NCBI GenBank assembly: GCA_019914995.1
Contig: CM034127.1
Location: 11,470,001 to 11,534,000 of the forward strand
Length of the DNA stretch: 64,000 nt
DNA from: Acanthochlamys bracteata
Lineage: Eukaryota > Streptophyta > Magnoliopsida > Pandanales > Velloziaceae
Direction: 5' to 3'
In this document: positions 13,101 through 26,200 of the stretch, piece by piece
How positions within the stretch are numbered: position 1 is the first letter of the stretch
Layout of the letters: every line of letters starts with the position of its first letter
The notes under the pieces: model-generated
Database searches by the model: none
Told to the model about the DNA's origin: nothing
The model's input: only the letters and a program-made list of their open reading frames with translations
Position numbers and translations under genes: made by a program

Positions 13101-14455
13101 TGTAGTTGCAGATGCATCAAGCTTCAGAAGACTCATGTCACGGCCTAAGCAGTTAAACTCATTGCGTTGGTTCATGATTGAGTACGTGGCACACTTCACC
13201 TCATATGAACAAAAATATTGAAAACTAGAAAGATAAGTGGAAGCCAATCTCTTCGCCTATCATTCAACCATTAAACTGATACAAACTGTGAAGCTTGAAG
13301 TTGTAAATTTTAATTAATATGTTCTTCGTCAAAACTAAACACGAAATTGCTTAAGATGTTAGTAGCTAAAGTTCAATTAATAACTCCACAGATGAAAAAA
13401 TGCCAAGCTTGCGTTTATCAAACGATGTCATAAACAAAATCTAGATGTAAGGAATATACTGACACGGTGACACCATCTATTGTCATTAGATGCTAATACA
13501 TTTATTATTCCTGATCTCGACTGTTTCAAATTCTGTTAAATCTATGAAAAACTAGAAATTTGTATGCATGCATTCACATTGGATCAATCTGAAATTCCAT
13601 GATAACATCACAAGTAAATGTAAAGACATACTAATTTCAAAAGACTGAAACTTCTTCTTCACTGGCTTAAGAAACTTGACGATGCACTTTTCTTGGCTAG
13701 GCAGTTGACCCCTTCAAAAACCTCACTGTACTTCTCCTCCCCACCTTCCTCACCACTTCAAAATCATCCTGATCTCTGCAAGTCCAAACAAGAACATCAG
13801 CATAGCGCTAATCATCATCATAGCTAAACCAAATACGGCACAAAACCAGTGCAATTATAACAAATAAACAAATTAGTTTATAATTTCTTTTTTCTTCAAA
13901 AAAATTCTCCATGAGTTACAACATGCTTCCAAATTGACCACAAGGAATTAGCATTAATAAAACCCAACTCTGATCAGTCTGAAGTAGTAGTCACAAGGAA
14001 TTCATGTTGCACATTAAAAGAAGCTAAAACGAAAAGCAGTGAATAAACACCATCTACAAAGAAGAGAATCCATTGACGTGAAGCTTAGCAATTGCCGAAA
14101 GTAAAAAATCAGCTATGAACTAAACAAACTTGGATACGTTCCCAACCACAATGAAAAAAAAAAAAATCAAAAGCAACTACGGGAAAGCATCTGTAATAGC
14201 GAAGAGAAGAGAAACGATAGCAAGTAAATGGAGGAAGCATTACCCCCACTGAACAGTAAGAGACTCGTAGTCCCAGTACTCCTTGGGCTGAATCACCTTA
14301 ACGTCAGCATGAGCCCGGGCCTTGGAAGGAGCGCCAGGGTGTCGACGGCTGCTGCAGCTCGTATGGCCGAAGCACGTGAGGAAGCGACCGAGAAGAGGGA
14401 GGAGTGGTGGCAGAGGTAGGAGAAAACAAGAACGGAGGGAAGGGGCACTGGCCAT

Positions 14456-14934
14456 TAATCAGAGGAAAGCCCAGCAAGGCCGGCGGCCAGGAACCTATAA
14501 TTCCTCGTTGTTGTTATTTATTTCTTTGAATTCAATAGTAGATTTAGATTTATAATATAGTGGTGACGAGTTTTTTTAAAGAGTGGTAACTTGACTCTGG
14601 ATCTAGACTTGGTAAATGGGTACACGCGAAAATCTCGGAGGCGAAAGGATATGACGTGTCACCATCGATGGAGTTCCTTTCAATTCAAGGAGGGTGCGAA
14701 TCTGCATGAAGAAAGCGGGAAAATAGGTCAACGTGTCAAACCCCAAAATCAAACCTATATAAGGTCATTACCGTCAATTGCCACTAAATCTAGACGGTCA
14801 GTGTAGCGGGAAATCAAACAAAAAGTTTCACTATCTATTATCACTACTATTCTTTATCTTTCTTTCTTCGCCGCCGACACAGAGAAAGAGAGAGAGAGAG
14901 AGAGAGAGAACAGAATAGTAGTGATAGAGATTTA
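14456..14934. promoter_or_regulatory. Divergent promoter between CK2 alpha pseudogene and QNG1-like gene
   Basis: The two start codons are 479 bp apart, head to head. On the plus strand a CTATATAAG TATA motif lies at about 14755-14763, 170-180 bp before the QNG1-like ATG. GCGGGAAA, the plant E2F/DP core, occurs at 14715-14722 and again at 14806-14813, one on each side of the TATA box. A (GA)n tract at about 14883-14909 lies in the predicted 5' leader. Which transcript uses the E2F motifs cannot be told from sequence. Confidence 0.6.
14883..14909 (+). repeat. (GA)n microsatellite in a 5' leader
   Basis: A run of about 13 AG dinucleotides, with one variant near its left end, directly upstream of the QNG1-like start codon. 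Repeats of this type are common in plant 5' leaders and are often variable between individuals. Confidence 0.85.
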
Positions 14935-17900
14935 ATGGAGGAAGTGAGAAGGTCGACGGCTTGGGTTGCTGGGCAAGCGAGACATGTCACCATTGATTAT
15001 TCAGGTTTTTCTTCCTCCCGTTTTTTTTTGGGGAGTGTTTTTGTTATTTGTTAGTTAGCTGGTTCTTATTTTCTCGCTTTTATTGAGTTTTTACTGGTAA
15101 ATTTACATGGAAATTATGCCAATGATCTAATAGAAAGCTTTGTTTTCTATTTTTGAAGAAAAATGAAATGGATGATGTCTTCATTTTATAAAAATATGCA
15201 AGATAAACAAGATAATCGGGGATGCTTGGCTGAGGATCGCTCTAAGCTATAAATAGAAGGAAGTCGATGTGTGTTGTTGTTAAATAAATTAAAGGTAGAT
15301 AACCCCTTGAAATAGTTCAAAAAGTAGCAGTGCTATCTATTATGGTTGTATTTGGCCATCCATAGCTAGGTTGGTTTAGGCATAAGAAATTTTTTTTTTA
15401 CAAAGCTTAAGTTAGTAATTATAAAGCAAACTATTAGATGCAGGGATCAATGTCGTTCTGCTAGTTGCCCAATTATCAAGTTACCACGTTTTCATTTAAT
15501 GGTTTCTTCTTACATTTCTGAGGGCTAGAATTGAAACTGATGCCAAAACCCAGAACAGAAAATGTGGTTTCAAATGGAAAAACATACCCAAATCAGATAT
15601 CTAGCTCTTATCACATCTTAGTTAGTATTAAGAACGATTTTTCCATTGACCGGTTCATCATATAATACCTTCCTGGTTGAAACTTATGGTTACGAAGTTA
15701 GTGTGGTGTTCAACCGGAACTAAATCCTAACTTGAAGTCAGCCTCCACTCAGGTGGCAGCGTAGACTATCTTTGGAGGATGCCCTTTCTCATCAATTGTG
15801 TAATCCAGCTGCAACCATCTTGTGGTTCATGGCCATGATGCTCAAGACTAGTAGCGGTTTCTAAATTGATTTGGATATGTGCAAGACTAAAAGATGAGCT
15901 CCTCAAACTGTCCTACAAGAAACAAATCTCTTTCTTTCATAGTATAGCTAAAGTTAGAGTCCAAGCAAACTACTTTGTCTAGCATGAAGAGAAGTTCTCA
16001 ATACGAATTTTAGCACTTATTATATCCTTGTTACTAGACACAACTATTTGAATTTTTGTATAGTTGTATCTTGGTTCGGAGTGCAAACACAAGTTTCACA
16101 TTGGCAGCTGTGTTAGATTGTTATTCGTAAGTCATATGTGCTATATCTTTTCAAGTTCGGATAAGAGTTCAGTTTGGCTGCTGGCTTAGATTGTTGGTAT
16201 GTGCTATAACTTACATGACTTTTATCTGGGTGTATACGATATTGGGTATTATGTTGGGCTAACCATCCACATATTTGTCATTGCCATGATTACTCTTCTA
16301 CCATACAATATAATCGCTAGAAATTTCAAGTCTATGAGAATGACGTCCCTAATCTACTTTTATACCTTTGCTTAGGATGCCACTACTGTAATATGTTTAA
16401 TTAAAGCAGATTACTGAAGCTCTGTCTTTGGTTTCTTTCTAGAACTTGGGAAACTGGTGGACGAGGTTCATGATTCAATTCCAAAAATCAAATGGGATTT
16501 TGAAGGAATTCACTATTTCGACAATGGCCCAATTACAGTTCAATACTTGCTTGTGCTGGATGCATTAAATTTTTGTTTCTGGCCAGGTACATTCGCAATT
16601 CTCCTGGAATGTACCCGAGACTTATTTTCTGCTTTATTGGGCTACTAATCTGAATTTGCAGTACACAACCTAGCCATTGTCTTTTGTAGAGAGCTTAGTT
16701 ATATTGAAGGATATATAATTATTACCTTTTGTGGATTATTATTTATTGTTGTCATTGTTGTTATTATTATCACTGTCATCATCATCATCATCGTCATCTG
16801 TCATTATTAATTGCTCTGTCATAGCAAATTTCTTTCTTTCTGGTATTTTGTGCTTCTCTTTTTTTTTCTACTTATTTGTGGGGTGTGGAAGAGAAGAAAG
16901 TGACGTTGCGATTGATTAAGATAACTCCCGTTCCCCCAAGGTGAGGCCCTAGGAAGTATACATACCAAAGGTAATTACAATTACAATATGTTCAGATGAC
17001 CTGATTGTAGAGAATCCAATTAATTAGATGACACATTCGGCCCTCAATATTGGATTGGAGAGTAAGAATTAAACCATTCAGGTCTTCCACTTGTCAAGAA
17101 GGTTCAATACTACGTCAAACTATATAGGAGAAATGTGGAAGGTTCATATTGCTTTGCATATTTAGGGTTAGACCTGTTGATTTTGGGTATAGTTGGTTTC
17201 ACAGTTTGCAAAGGGTTAGATTTTGGAATGAAGAGATCCCATCTTGAGTTCTGTTTTATCATGCCATGGTATGCTGTAAAATTTGTAACAACGCCTTCCA
17301 AGTAGAAATACAATGTCTTCTAGTCTCAAGATACATTTGTAGTAATGTGAAGCAATATCCACATATTGTCAATTGAGTATGCATTTGCTGCTTTATTGAT
17401 ACTGCACTCTATAACTAAATTGCTTTCACAATTGTTTTTCAAACAGATAAGGATTTGAATTATGATCACTTAGCCTCAGGATTAAAAGCAGCTTTGGAGA
17501 GTGACAGTTCTACGCTTGATGCTGACCGTCTACAGAATTATACTGGTATTGACTTGTGCTCATGCATATATATACTATATATATATGGCCTTGTCTTCTT
17601 GTTGCAGCAACGTATTCTGCAAAATTTTGAGCTTGTTTCATGTTAGGCCTACAACTGCGCAAATTGCTAAACTGGCCACGGCCACTTCCTCTGGAAGATG
17701 AACGTGTCCGTTTGCTGCATGAGGTACCAGCCTTTCAGTACATTTAAAGCAATCTTTTAAAACTTACTGCTAATTTTCCAATGCTAGAAAACCATCCTCA
17801 ATCCTGATCAGCATTGTTTACTGAAAGTCAGTGCCTCTTCGTTTATCACATTTTAGTAGGTCTTTGATGGCGTACACTTAAGTTATCTTTATACGGTTAC

Positions 17901-19972
17901 TAGGTTGGACTGGAGCTGGAGAGGAACTTTGCTGGAGAGGCTGCTAATCTTGTAAAATCTTGTGGGAAGTCAGCTGTTTCTCTTGTCGCCCTTTTAGCTC
18001 GGCATTTTCCTGGTTTGCTTCCATGATATCTGGTTAATTTTAGTAATCGTTTATCAAGCAACTGTAGCAATTCTTATCGTATTCATAATCTTCTCCACAT
18101 GCTATATGCAGCATATAGTGCATCGTGTGTCATATAAATAAGAAAAGGCATGAGAGATGAAGTTTTACAGGATTTCTATTGAGAGTTGCAGTAGCTTCGG
18201 ATTTTTTTCCAAGTGAAATTCTTTTCTCCAGAATTACCTATCTCATCCGCAAAAAATGACAGCTTCCACAAGGCAATAATGCGACATGGCATGCTAAATC
18301 CTTGGGGCTAAAAGTCAAGCAATAGATTTCTGTGTTCATATTTTCCTTATTAAGTGGTTTGACCTTTAAAATTGATCTCATTTGTCAAATTTTCATTTTT
18401 TTTTTCAAACCAATGTGAAACTTCATAGAAAATGGGTTTCAAGCTATCTTCTAGAATTGCAATTTAGGTGGCAAATATGCTGTCATTGATGGTAGCGATC
18501 AAGGGAAAATGTTAGAGTCATGTCATCATTGTATTCTGGTTTTCTCTATGAATGATCAGCTCTTGGTCTTCATCAAGAAAGAGAATAGAATGCTCTATGC
18601 TCTAGATGTAAATAACAAAATGTTGCTAAAGCTTGGTGTTTTTCTGCATTAAGAGAGTATTCAAGACAAAAAAACGAAAGATCAGGCAGATGATCCTTCT
18701 CTCGGTGGTTGTTTTATGTGCCTGGGAAACTCATCTTTTGTTTTCACTTAGATGAATTTATTGGAATTGTCGTATGGTTGTATGCTCCGTCTTAGATCAT
18801 TTGTCATTTGTAAGTGTGCCGGGGAAACTCATATTATAATGAAATGCTGATACATTTGAAGAAATACTTTCTCAACATTGATTGTTGTACTAGGTTTTCG
18901 GGATCACACATTATATAAGGGTCATCAGATTTTCTTATATAAAAGGGCACAAATCTTTGCCTCTGACTTGTGGAATGCATTCAAGGGCCAAGGTTATGGC
19001 AACTTCTATGATATAAGCTCCATCACAATCTTTGCAGACTACATAGTTCCTGCTGTACTCAGGGATCTGGGTGTACTGAGATACAGTTCAGCAGTAGCAA
19101 ATACTATCGATAATAAATATGAGATAAGTTCTGGCAGTGAGGAAGAAGTTGAGCTACGTGCCTGCTCTGTTCATGCAGTTGAAAGAATGAGAGAACTACT
19201 GCAAAAGAAATATGGTATCCAGGTACCTAGGTTGCTTTTTTATGGTGTTTTGATTCATTTTATAGTGTTAATATGTGGCACTATCTTTAGCCGACTGATT
19301 TATCTTTTCTTTTCCTCCATTTACATCTAATAGTGAAATGCTCATTGACTACATAAAGTTCCTTATAACTTCCAGATGCTATAAAACTTTCTATTCACTG
19401 TTTTTGATGCTTGGTCACACTGATACTACAGGAATCTCAGATGACTAGAACTATCATTCTATATGCCTATCGAGATTGAGTCAGTTATCAGATGTAATTA
19501 GAATAAGGTACCACATATAGGGGGACCGCTCCTGAAAAAAGTCCTTGATCAACATTGGGTAAAAATTATTATATTATAGAGAATCAGAAAATGTTCTGAA
19601 TGAGGAACATTAATAGAAGTATGTGATATCTTTAACTAAAAAAACACATTGAGCTCCATATCACTTCCGTGTTTTCTTAAAACATAAATTTTACTGTTAT
19701 ATGAAAGAAATTTAGTGCGAATACTCTAAAATCAGAACTCCGATTGTAAGGTTATTATTTTCAACCATCCAAAGTTACTTTCTCTTGTATTTCAACATAG
19801 CATTACCTTAACATAAATTTGGCATGAGTTTGCTGATACCTTATTGTTCTGACATTGCTGAGTGGATGCATGCACACAGCTCTTGAGTGTTGAATTGGAT
19901 CTGTGGCTCTGGGCAACTGGCGTTAAGAACCTGTCACTGAAGCACCACCGAACACTCTCGGTATATTATTGA
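14935..19972 (+). CDS. QNG1: Queuosine 5'-phosphate N-glycosylase/hydrolase-like salvage protein (DUF2419)
   Basis: A plant member of the QNG1 (human C9orf64, DUF2419) family, which releases the base queuine from queuosine monophosphate so that it can be reused for the wobble position of GUN-anticodon tRNAs. Plants cannot make queuine and rely on salvage. Seven exons join in frame: 14935-15004, 16443-16586, 17447-17545, 17647-17723, 17904-18012, 18894-19222 and 19880-19972, giving 306 residues, near the family length of about 340. Family blocks are in order: DALNFCFWP, ending exon 2, matches animal DTLNFSFW; LYKRAQIFASDLW and DISSITIFADY match FYKRAQILVADTW and DISSITMFADY; EEVELRACSVHAVE and the end, a D-W-W-W-H-H-R pattern closing in SVYY. 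The first exon is short and its ATG agrees with the frame of the rest. Function is inferred from the family. Confidence 0.9.
15005..16442 (+). other. First intron of the QNG1-like gene
   Basis: A 1438-bp GT-AG intron. Its middle (about 15720-15840) has higher GC than its flanks and, on the minus strand, short open stretches such as LQLDYTIDEKGHPPK; this may be a captured gene fragment, but I do not recognise it. The rest is unremarkable. Confidence 0.5.
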
Positions 19973-22900
19973 CAGAAGCGGAAACTTGTAGACAGCATTC
20001 ACATGGACATGATTTTGTTCACCATATTGATGGATTTTACTTTATTGATTACTCTAGTAAGTTCTTATCAACGTATCTGTCATTTTCTCAGTTTGCTGAT
20101 CATATAGTTTGGAAAAATACTTCCTTTAAAAATTTGCTATTTCTTGGTTTTTCTTCTTTTTATGGCAAAATTGCTGTAACCGCGTTTAAAACTGAAATCT
20201 CATTAATTGTAAAAATGCTCAAGTTACATGGTTGATGAGTCACATTTATTACATTGTTTGTTGATGTTCTTTTCCAATCCAGCCAAACAGTGCATGGAAC
20301 TTCAACACACACAACTGTGGTATTGTTAATGGAGTCAAAATCATTGCTTAATGATCATTCCTCGGGTTCCTCCTATCTAAATATATTGGCCAATAAGGTC
20401 CTGAGATTAGAGCCTAGCTGTGCACTGGATGAGAGCCAGTAGGCTCTGTGGTTTCAAATTCTCTAATGATCCAAACTGCAGTTTAACAATAAATCTCAGC
20501 GTGATTCTTATTAAAGGTGATTTTCCCTGTATTATATTGGGAATCTAGAGTTCTAGACACTGGGTGACTTTATTGTGGAGGGATGTTTCATATCCACTTC
20601 CATATGGTTTGAGTAGGATAAAGACTTGATGGCATCACTTAAATCATGTACAGAAAGCTCTTGGAAGTCTGAAGTAGTGCAATGTTGCATTTCATGCTAT
20701 TTATAGACATTATTCGTATGCTTCTATAGGCACTGATCGTTCAAGTATATACTTGGTGTATGAATTCAGTGTATTGTAGCGAGTCATGCTAAATATGAGT
20801 TTCATATCGTAACAGTTCTGAATTTTCATTGTTTCAGGTGTCGCGCTTGGATTTGCTATCACACAGTGCACGTGCACGGAACATTATTTCTGGAGATAGG
20901 TCTTAAAGAAAAACCACAACAAATTTAAAATAATGAAGAAACAAAACACTGTATTCTGGTAGGGCTACCATAAAAAGTTGCAAAGACCAGTTTATGTATA
21001 CTTTATCTTTTGATTATTTCTCAGACTCTTGATAGTACAAAGATTGTAGATTTTGTTAAATCATGAATGAAATTTTGTATTAGCTGTGTCACCAGTTTGG
21101 TCACTAGTTTTTCAAAAGACTATATATCTCCCAAATTCCCTTAGCAAGATCTTTATTGTGCTTGTGCAACCTTATAGAGTTTGAAAAGATTTTCAAGGTT
21201 ATCCCTTTTAGGTTTTGTCGTTGTGCTGATTAATAACTGATCAGAATAAATGTAGATCTATATTTTGGATCAAGCATACAACAAGTCCAGGCCACCTACA
21301 ATTGCATAGTAGTGCATATTTCTCTGATGCACTATATATATCTTCTGCAGGCTGCAGCAATGATAAGAATTTGATCTTCTCTTCTCGTCGTACAGCTCTG
21401 TTTATCATGTCGGAGTCTCCACAACATAGGCTACAAAGAATGCTTAGGTCAGGTTTGCCTATACTTAAACTCTGTTTTTTCTGTCAAAAATTCTACTTCC
21501 AATTTATTTTTAATAAAAATTAAAAAAACTTAAATAATATTCTGAAACTAAAATATTTATTTTTAAAGTCACTTTCATTTAAAGAAACAAATACAAAACT
21601 TAAATTTATCTTTACCAATTATTTTTTAAATCTCAATTTTTTAAACTTCAATTTCAAGCAAAGTAAGCATGACCTTAGTACTAATCCTTATCAGCCATTT
21701 GGTCCCATGCCCTTGTTTGTAAGCCAGTATCAACCTTTGGAAACTTACCATAATCCCACCACCCAGGAATTCTGAAGGTTCGATCGTTTCCGAGCACAAG
21801 AAGAAGGCCAATGTTGGTGTTTCCATAAGGTGCTGTGTGCCAAGAGTCAAGTTGTCTTGTCATTCAAGCATCAAATGAACTAGTTGAAGTTGTTCACTAC
21901 CAAGCCGTGGTTCACCAGAAATTATGGGCAGCTGGTAGAGTGAGCTTCTTTCTTCTGTTACTCGTTAGATATGAAGATTTTACACTACAAATCTTCTTCT
22001 TCTTCTATCTTTGATATGAAGCCACAAGTTGATACTTGTCTTTGCTTTAATAAGTTGTTGTGGTGATGCACATTCTTTGGCTTTAACTTTTGTGTTTGGA
22101 ATTGAATATTAGCTGTTTTAGTAATATACGAGGACATGTTTTTTATTTTTTTCATCTCGTCTAGTATTGAGTTTGGATTTCGTCTCCGTTAGCATAGCCT
22201 GATCAGATGGACTTGATAACTTTCAAGTAGTTTTTTGCGGAGCAGTCAATTCCTATTTATTTCTGAAATTTGTCTTCAAATTTCTAGTTTGCCTTCACGT
22301 ACCTTATATTTTCTGTTAATTACTGTTGATTGTTAGGTGAACAATTCTGTGGGATTATCATAATTTGCTTGTGTTGCATAAAAAGTTAACTAAAGCTGAA
22401 GTAAAGCTACTGAAATCCGTAGGTATACCGTGAAAAACTAATGGAAAATTTCCACAAAGGAATACAAGATATACCAATAGCATGCTCTAAAATATAGGTA
22501 ATGTGAAGCATTCTATTTGATAGTTGTTTCTAATTCAAATTCGAAACAATTAATTACATGAAAATACATTAAATATAAATAGATTAGCATGGTGTGAAAG
22601 AAATATTGGGATTGATGACCTGATTATAGATATGCTCACGCTTAGGAATTCTCAGTGCGGCGACCGTAAAAGAATCGCATTACTTTATATTGATAATCAG
22701 AATTTGAAAGGTAGTTATCTATCGTTAGTCACAAAGGATATGGGCATCTCTGGACAAGCTAAGCATATGAAAGATGAATGGACCCAAATCATTTATTCCA
22801 GATACGTTTACACAACGGTTGGACTGAATGAATGCAGATTTTCAAATATATCTCATCGTACCAGATTAAAACCTAACCATCATCTACAACCCATCTTCTG

Positions 22901-23227
22901 GAGAACAAGAATATATTATCAGCATCGCCTATTTACACCAGCTTTCATTTGATCAGAATGGAAGATGAAGTATCTGTATACAAGTTAACTCCACAAAAGG
23001 GAAAGAAAAAAAGCCATTCCTATGGTAATATTGCGTACAAAATTACAAGAATCCGTTGACCTTGGAGAAACTGACAAGGCAAGATGGGTCTGCTTCTTTT
23101 TTCACCAACAGGGAATTGACAAGGATCCGAACAAACACCATGCCTTGTGACCTCCCCTTTGATCCTTCAGTTAGCAAAAGACAGTGATGTGGGTTAGTTA
23201 ATCACAAAAGCAGTAACAAGGTCTGTT
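19973..23227. other. 3' flank of QNG1-like gene and convergent intergenic spacer
   Basis: No intact gene. The left part presumably holds the QNG1-like 3' untranslated region. An AT-rich segment with repeated TTTAAA blocks lies at about 21510-21660. An exon-like open stretch on the minus strand lies at about 21681-21925 (listed separately). The right end should hold the 3' untranslated region of the convergent QWRF gene. Confidence 0.55.
21681..21925 (-). other. Exon-like fragment, unrecognised
   Basis: On the minus strand this stretch has coding-like composition, ordinary for a globular protein, with text such as DSWHTAPYGNTNIG and RTFRIPGWWDYGKF; a GTAAGT donor-like sequence directly follows the WWDYG codons. 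The upstream half is open in another frame, so as it stands it is either a broken gene remnant or an isolated exon. I do not recognise the family and see no partner exon nearby. Confidence 0.3.
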
Positions 23228-26200
23228 CTATAATTGCAACGCGCTCGGTTTCCGCTTTAGTTGTAGCAAGTGACCCCTAAGGCTGCATTGCTTTACCTGA
23301 AAAAGTGCTGCATGAGATGTCTGCACGTGCAGTTAAAAGGAATAACAAGATAAAACATTGGACAAGTTGATCTCACATGCATAGCTGCCACTGACGATAA
23401 CACATCTCTGGACTGATCCAACAGAACCCGTTCCTGTGCTGCCATTTTAGCAAGCTCACACACCAATGAGCTTGTTGCCTCAACCTGTAATCAGAATGTA
23501 TCTGAGATCATTGCATAAATGAAAAATGAAAACGAAAGGTTTTGACTTTGTTCCTCAGAAAGAAAATACGATTGAACCAACTGGAATGCAGTACAAAATC
23601 CTATTAGACAAACCAGATGTTTTCATGTTCAAAGAGTAGTGTCAACATCACTATCTCTTGTTGGCGGAATGGGGAAACGAATTTTGAAAGCCGTAAACTT
23701 ATTAGAGAGCTCGAACTGCTCACCTTTGTCAATAACAACCAGATTGAGGATCCCATTGCTTGCATCACATCAACTGCTGAATTAACAGCATCTTTTACCT
23801 CTTGTAATTCTGCCTGTTGGTTCGAAAAGGTTACATGTAAAATGTATACACTTACACAAGAAAATTCTTCTTTGTTTGAAAAGATAACTTCAAGGTACAT
23901 ACCCTTGCTCCACCAACAACTGGAAGGCGGAGTGTGCTAGCCTTCAATGCTTGAATGGCTCCTGATAAAGAACTTGAATGATCTCTGTCCATGGTAGACC
24001 ACTCCTCCAGATAAGCCATCTGTAATAATCCATCATGACAAGAAAAATATCTTTAAACCAAAGAGAAAAACTACAAACTGACTTAACATACTAAGATGGC
24101 TACATCCTAAATCCTTAAAGGTCCAAAAAGCATTGAAATTACTCTATTTTCTAACAGATTATCCCCGTATTCACCCTTGTAGCATTCCTGTGTCAGTTCC
24201 CTCTAAGAAATTGGTGATCCCTAACCTTCAATGTGAAACCTTTATGGAGGATCAGTTCGAAACATATCCACTGACCTTTAGGTTCAAACTTTCTGTTTGT
24301 AGAAAACATTTTCGTCATGAAAATTTCTCAAACGAATGACTTTTATACCAAATTGGTTGCTAAGAAGCAAATGTTGTTAAAACTCTACTACAGCTAGATT
24401 TCCTACAGGAACTAGAGAAAAGGGATCTGTCTTAAATACAGGGTCAGCACAAATACGCAGAAGTAAAAGTCGTTGATACCTAATTATGCATTTTTTAAGC
24501 TTGTCCTCTCATATATTTTCTTATATACCCGTCACGTCATTTAGCTCTTCCATTTCAATATTTTATACCTAAGTTCTCATTGAATTGTTTTAGAGGATGT
24601 TGGTAAGTGCTAACATGCTGACAATAACCAAGAGCCTGATCTCCATAAAGGAATAATAATAATCATCATTATAATGAATAAAAAGATAAACTAGTAAAAA
24701 AGTATGCATCACTGTAGCAACTGAACCTACGGACGCTCTCGCTGAGACTAGGTAATATAGGTTCATAATAATCGAACATCCATAATAATCTAACAGGCTT
24801 GTTGCTACCCAGAGAAAGAATTGTAAAAGTTCCCTATGCTTTCATATAAAAATATCTACCAGAAGGCTTCACCATATGCTCACACTCCAGCATGGAGCAA
24901 TGCATTTTATAACTGAAGACCTCCTTTCAAAACCTTTGGGAGAGATTAGGGCAACTTCCAAATAATCTATAGAAGAGACTAAAACTTATGCTTACACTTT
25001 CACTGGAGCAACGCCACTTACATACGTTGTGAAAGTGTCTTCGTTTTTCTAGCTTAACTATTACTTTTCTGGGGAAAAGATGAGTTTTCCATTAAATTGA
25101 ATATACAATTTTGTATTGACACCCATTTGTATCATCTAGCAGAAAGTAATTATATCTTTGGCGCAAGAATCTGGGTAGTAGTGAAAACCTCAAAGGTAAT
25201 ATTGATTGAGAGAGAAGAATGGCCAACAATCCTTGACCTTACCACATGTATGCTCAAATTCGAAAAACTGATATGTCCAAGTATATATAGTTATTGTTGT
25301 TATAAAAAGGTATTCCCTCATAAAGTCCAAAAGAAAATGCTATTGCTAATTCTTGATTTTTGGATTGCTCTCTTTTTATTTTTATTTTTTATTTTTTATT
25401 TCTTTTGTTTTATTTTTTAATACTTTCCATCTAGATGAACAGGATATTGATAACGGTATAGAGGTAGCAATGTAGTATTTTGCAAAGTTATTATACTCAA
25501 CCACATATTAAGTACATGAAGCTAAAGAAAGCCAAGACAGTAAGAAACTGCAAGTCTGCAACACAGGAAAGTGCAGCATTTATATGTATAAGAAATTACT
25601 TACTTGTCCCTTAAGAATGGAATTTAGCTTCAAATTTTGTGTCAGTAGATGTAGCTTTATCTTTTTAATAGTCACAGAATCACGAAGCTCTGAAATTGTT
25701 AGCCATGCATTGTACAGGTTTTCCTGGTACAAAGTAAGCATTAGATAGTTAGTGATTAGTTATCCAAAATGTAGGTCAGTATAAATAAATTTTAAATTAT
25801 AAATATTCAAATAAACGAAAAGCAGCAATAGTGAGTTGCTACACAATTAAATTAGAACATCAATAAAGTCCTCTTACCGCAACTTAAGTTTAAGACTTGC
25901 ATCAAAGATAATTAATGGTAATTCTTTATGAACCACAAGATACAGAAATGTTGGCCACTAAATTAGGTGATATGAGTCTCTGACTGTAATCCAATTGTCT
26001 ATATCGTCACAAAAAACATCGCATCCACGCCTTATTGATGCTTTTTTTGAACTAGGCTACACTTAGAATGTGGCATTGTAAATCCTCTTATTGCTACTAT
26101 AGATTCATAAACAACTAAAGAGTTACAGCCAGACACTACAAGTGGCTCACTGATATACCTCACCACTAATATTGTTAGAGCCATAACTTTATAACATCAA

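Larger units (their letters stand above)
9030..14455 (-). pseudogene. Plastid-type casein kinase II alpha subunit, decayed intron-bearing copy
   Basis: About ten exons of a CK2 alpha gene are recognisable on the minus strand, in order and with introns, so this is a duplicated rather than a processed copy. Exon 1 (14455-14244) encodes an ATG start, a hydrophobic and Ser/Arg-rich leader like a transit peptide, then [20 protein letters not shown]. Later exons near 13775-13651, 12262-12074, 11434-11279, 10411-10315, 10252-10187, 9553-9473, 9385-9290, 9233 and down to 9030 give [26 protein letters not shown] and LLRYDHQERL. Damage: one base lost in the glycine loop; another frameshift after FEGVN; the LCGGPNIVKLL region replaced; catalytic-loop HRDVKPHN changed to HRDVKPLD; an extra A after PGK; a 7-nt insertion before FKGPELL; and the Trp of DMWSLG changed to TAG. 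No intact kinase can be made. Many splice sites survive, so decay may be fairly recent. Confidence 0.9.

Noticed and set aside
14228-14806. Plus-strand ORFs in the divergent promoter and pseudogene exon 1
   Set aside because: They are opposite the CK2 alpha transit-like exon or overlap the TATA/E2F region; no domain.
22632-22952. 106-codon plus-strand ORF
   Set aside because: No domain, no splice context, lies in a convergent 3' spacer.
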